From Robiginitomaculum sp. (GTDB taxonomy: Bacteria > Pseudomonadota > Alphaproteobacteria > Caulobacterales > Maricaulaceae), in NCBI GenBank assembly GCA_002733385.1, contig NVVO01000002.1, positions 106,943-114,236 of the forward strand: a stretch of 7,294 nucleotides of DNA. Direction: 5' to 3'. The notes under the pieces are model-generated. The model ran no database searches. It was not told the DNA's origin and saw nothing but the letters and a program-made list of their open reading frames with translations. The translations under genes and the position numbers were made by a program. Each line of letters opens with the position of its first letter. Positions within the stretch are counted from its first letter, which is position 1. This document shows positions 5,997 to 7,294 of this stretch, one piece after another.

Positions 5997-6455
5997 TCAA
6001 TCATCAATATCATATAGCGATGCACTACACGTACAAAACGCCAGCAAATTACCTGTTTCAACTTCGACCAGACTGGCTTTGGCGTGGGCTAAATTGGTGC
6101 CGAGGGATTGTAACTCGCCTTCGGCCCGGCAATGCGTGCCAGCTTTGATCGGGCGGACAAATTTGACTTCAAATGTCGAAGTGGCGCACAATTTACCCTT
6201 GGGCAGAGCCGTCACCACGGCCAGCACGGCCGCTGCGTCCAGAATGCTCATGGTCCAGCCACCATGGACGAGCATGCGCGGATTTAGGTGTACCGCCAAA
6301 GGTGTACCTTCATAGATACAAACCCCTTCCCGCACTTCCACCAAATCAAGATTGAGCATTTTGCCCATAGCGTCATGCTTGGGAAATTTACCGTCCATGA
6401 TAGATTTCAAATTATCAAGCCCGGTGCGGTCAGACCATTTTTGTTGGCGCCCCAT
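5997..6455 (-). CDS. PaaI-family hotdog-fold thioesterase
   Basis: A 152-residue cytoplasmic protein of the PaaI/YdiI-type hotdog thioesterases, which hydrolyse acyl-CoA or aryl-CoA thioesters. The core signature is HLNPRMLVHGG (56-66) followed by the hotdog helix with SILDAAAV (70-77; D73 at the usual acidic position). A strand STFEVKFVRPIKAG follows (93-106), the typical T-x-E-x-x-x-x-F-x-R-P pattern. The length fits the family. The frame is open upstream, with an ATG at 6506 and a TTG at 6521. The ATG at 6455 is preferred because AAGGA lies four bases before it, and the extra upstream residues look unlike the family. The acyl-CoA synthetase elsewhere in the window makes an acyl-CoA role plausible, but the two are not in one operon. 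Confidence 0.9.
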   Translation of the reverse strand: MGRQQKWSDRTGLDNLKSIMDGKFPKHDAMGKMLNLDLVEVREGVCIYEGTPLAVHLNPRMLVHGGWTMSILDAAAVLAVVTALPKGKLCATSTFEVKFVRPIKAGTHCRAEGELQSLGTNLAHAKASLVEVETGNLLAFCTCSASLYDIDD

Positions 6456-6588
6456 TTTATCCTTTGTATGGTGATCCTCTATGTGGTTATCCGTTTGCGT
6501 AAGCATCACACACTGTCGCAAAATGTGACCCGGACGACCAGTCCAAACTGTCTATGCCCACCATAGGATAATTTTATCACAGTACGGA

Positions 6589-6816
6589 TTATGTATCCTC
6601 ACCATTGACCACATCATTTTTGGCCGCTTCCATTACAACGCCCTCCAGAGCTTCATCATCGGCCAAAGTGCCTTTTTCAATTTTTTCTTTCTGGATGGAA
6701 AACGGTGCAGAAGCTTGTTTCTTGCCTTGCCAGGCCTGGGCGGTGAAGGTGTCTTTGTCCCACTCGCCTTTGACCGTGTAGCTTTTCTCTTCATGTGTAA
6801 ATTTCAGTGTTTTCAT
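6589..6816 (-). CDS. small conserved-looking hypothetical protein
   Basis: A 75-residue soluble, highly charged protein that I do not recognise. The N-terminal 40 residues (KFTHEEKSYTVKGEWDKDTF then AQAWQGKK) look like alternating beta strands. The C-terminal part is acidic and probably helical. There is no signal peptide, membrane segment or metal motif, and no cysteine. The start at 6816 is well supported by GAGGAGA eight bases upstream. The thioesterase start is 133 bp downstream on the same strand. The tonB-like gene is divergent across a 252-bp AT-rich gap. A TATAAA box on the minus strand (6860-6865) could be its -10, but no good -35 accompanies it. Confidence 0.75.
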   Translation of the reverse strand: MKTLKFTHEEKSYTVKGEWDKDTFTAQAWQGKKQASAPFSIQKEKIEKGTLADDEALEGVVMEAAKNDVVNGEDT

Positions 6817-6897
6817 TGCAGGTTCTCCTCACGTAAAATAAAATGGCGCCACGCCCAACTTTATATCTTGGGCCTAATGGTTCTTATTTAGTAAAAT

Positions 6898-6926
6898 TTG
6901 TTTTAATTTCCAGCCTTACATAAATT
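6898..6926 (+). promoter_or_regulatory. candidate promoter for the TonB-like gene
   Basis: TTGTTT (6898-6903) and TAAATT (6921-6926) are 17 bases apart in an AT-rich intergenic stretch, with 3/6 and 4/6 consensus matches. It would give a leader of about 135 bases before the GTG at 7069, containing the leader ORF at 7037-7072. Confidence 0.3.
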
Positions 6927-6931
6927 TAAGT

Positions 6932-6942
6932 GCAATTATTGC
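6932..6942. promoter_or_regulatory. short palindrome just after the -10, possible operator
   Basis: GCAAT and ATTGC flank a single central T, preceded by T at 6931. The position, right at the expected transcription start of the TonB-like gene, suits a repressor. TGCAA...TTGCA-like sites are used by Fur/Mur-type regulators in alphaproteobacteria, but this 11-bp site is much shorter than a full box, so the link to iron control is only a suggestion. Confidence 0.25.
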
Positions 6943-7036
6943 CACGAATCGTTAAAACTATGCGAAATTCTCTTCGCGGGCCAAAATATTGTGTTGTAGC
7001 CCTGTGTTTGTTTTAACCTTGGAGGCGTTTCAGCCT

Positions 7037-7072
7037 GTGCCCGAAATGCGAGAGTCTGTGAAATACCTGTGA
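7037..7072 (+). CDS. possible leader ORF (11 codons) coupled to the TonB-like gene
   Basis: A GTG at 7037, preceded 11 bases earlier by GGAGG (7021-7025), opens an 11-codon frame (VPEMRESVKYL). Its TGA at 7070-7072 overlaps the GTG start of the TonB-like gene (GTGA). The GGAGG is the best Shine-Dalgarno in the region, yet it is 43 bases from the tonB start, which itself has only a weak GAGAG. Translation of the leader could therefore deliver ribosomes to tonB. The spacing is slightly long, and coding status is unproven. Confidence 0.3.
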   Translation: MPEMRESVKYL

Positions 7073-7294
7073 ACACAAAGGATAAATTTTCTCCTTATCT
7101 TGATCCGGAGCCAATAGCCGAGTTCTTTGATGATGTGGGCCAGCGCGGCATGGTAACAGGTTTGCTGGCTTTGCTTGTCCATGTGGGTATTTTTATTGTC
7201 TTGCAATTAAAAATGCCCGTGCCTCATATCCCGGACGAAATAGAACCTATTCAAATCGAAATTATCAGTTTTGCACCAGAGCCAGAACCTGAAT
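7069..7294 (+). CDS. TonB-family energy transducer, N-terminal part
   Basis: The frame is open from a GTG at 7069 to the window edge, covering 75 residues. A short cytoplasmic N-terminus is followed by one membrane segment, MVTGLLALLVHVGIFIVLQL (28-47), with a histidine inside it (H38) as in the TonB membrane anchor that contacts ExbB/ExbD. Next come PVPHIP, an EI-rich stretch, and the beginning of a PEPEPE region (70-75), the usual start of the Pro/Glu-rich periplasmic spacer. The C-terminal TonB domain lies outside the window, so a TolA-like or other single-anchor protein cannot be fully excluded. GTG 7069 is the first possible start after an in-frame TAG at 6997. The role would be to couple the proton-motive force to outer-membrane receptors for iron or other nutrients. 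Confidence 0.78.
   Translation, partial: MNTKDKFSPYLDPEPIAEFFDDVGQRGMVTGLLALLVHVGIFIVLQLKMPVPHIPDEIEPIQIEIISFAPEPEPE

Noticed and set aside
6552..6578. Inverted repeats CTATG-CCCAC-CATAG and GATAATTTTATC between the two minus-strand genes
   Set aside because: They are too short and AT-rich, with no T-run in the right place, to call a terminator, and they match no operator I know.

Overview
The window looks like chromosomal DNA of a Gram-negative alphaproteobacterium with moderate GC content (about half, judged by eye). The evidence is an exported two-PDZ DegP/HtrA protease, a TonB-type protein, a FATP-type acyl-CoA synthetase and a PaaI-type thioesterase. A prosthecate/marine lineage such as Hyphomonadaceae would fit, but this is inferred from gene style only. 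I see no phage, insertion sequence, CRISPR array, tRNA or rRNA.

Left part (1-3402, minus strand): four genes with start-stop overlaps of 4 bp at every junction. In transcription order they are a FATP/very-long-chain acyl-CoA synthetase, a DUF924 protein, a DJ-1/PfpI (isonitrile hydratase-like) protein and an HSL-type alpha/beta hydrolase that runs off the left edge. This is almost certainly one translationally coupled operon around fatty acyl activation and hydrolysis of small or lipid-like substrates.

Middle gap (3403-3840): this is the most interesting stretch. On the minus strand there is a full-consensus sigma-54 promoter (TTGGCAC-N5-TTGC, 3572-3587). Its predicted start at 3560 is followed by a strong hairpin (3504-3536) and a textbook intrinsic terminator (3463-3495 with a U7 tail). 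The simplest reading is an undescribed sigma-54-dependent small RNA of about 98 nt. An 8-bp-arm inverted repeat centred about 116 bp upstream (3662-3690) lies where an activator of sigma-54 would bind. The same RNA could instead be a terminated leader of the acyl-CoA synthetase operon, which lies downstream on the same strand.

Right part: a plus-strand periplasmic protease (DegP/HtrA; GTG start at 3841 set by its Shine-Dalgarno) is followed by a small exported or lipoprotein-like protein of unknown function (5456-5974). Two minus-strand genes come next: a hotdog thioesterase (5997-6455) and an unknown 75-residue protein (6589-6816). The window ends in a plus-strand TonB-like energy transducer (7069 onward). 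Its weak ribosome-binding site and GTGA overlap with a tiny leader ORF suggest translational coupling.
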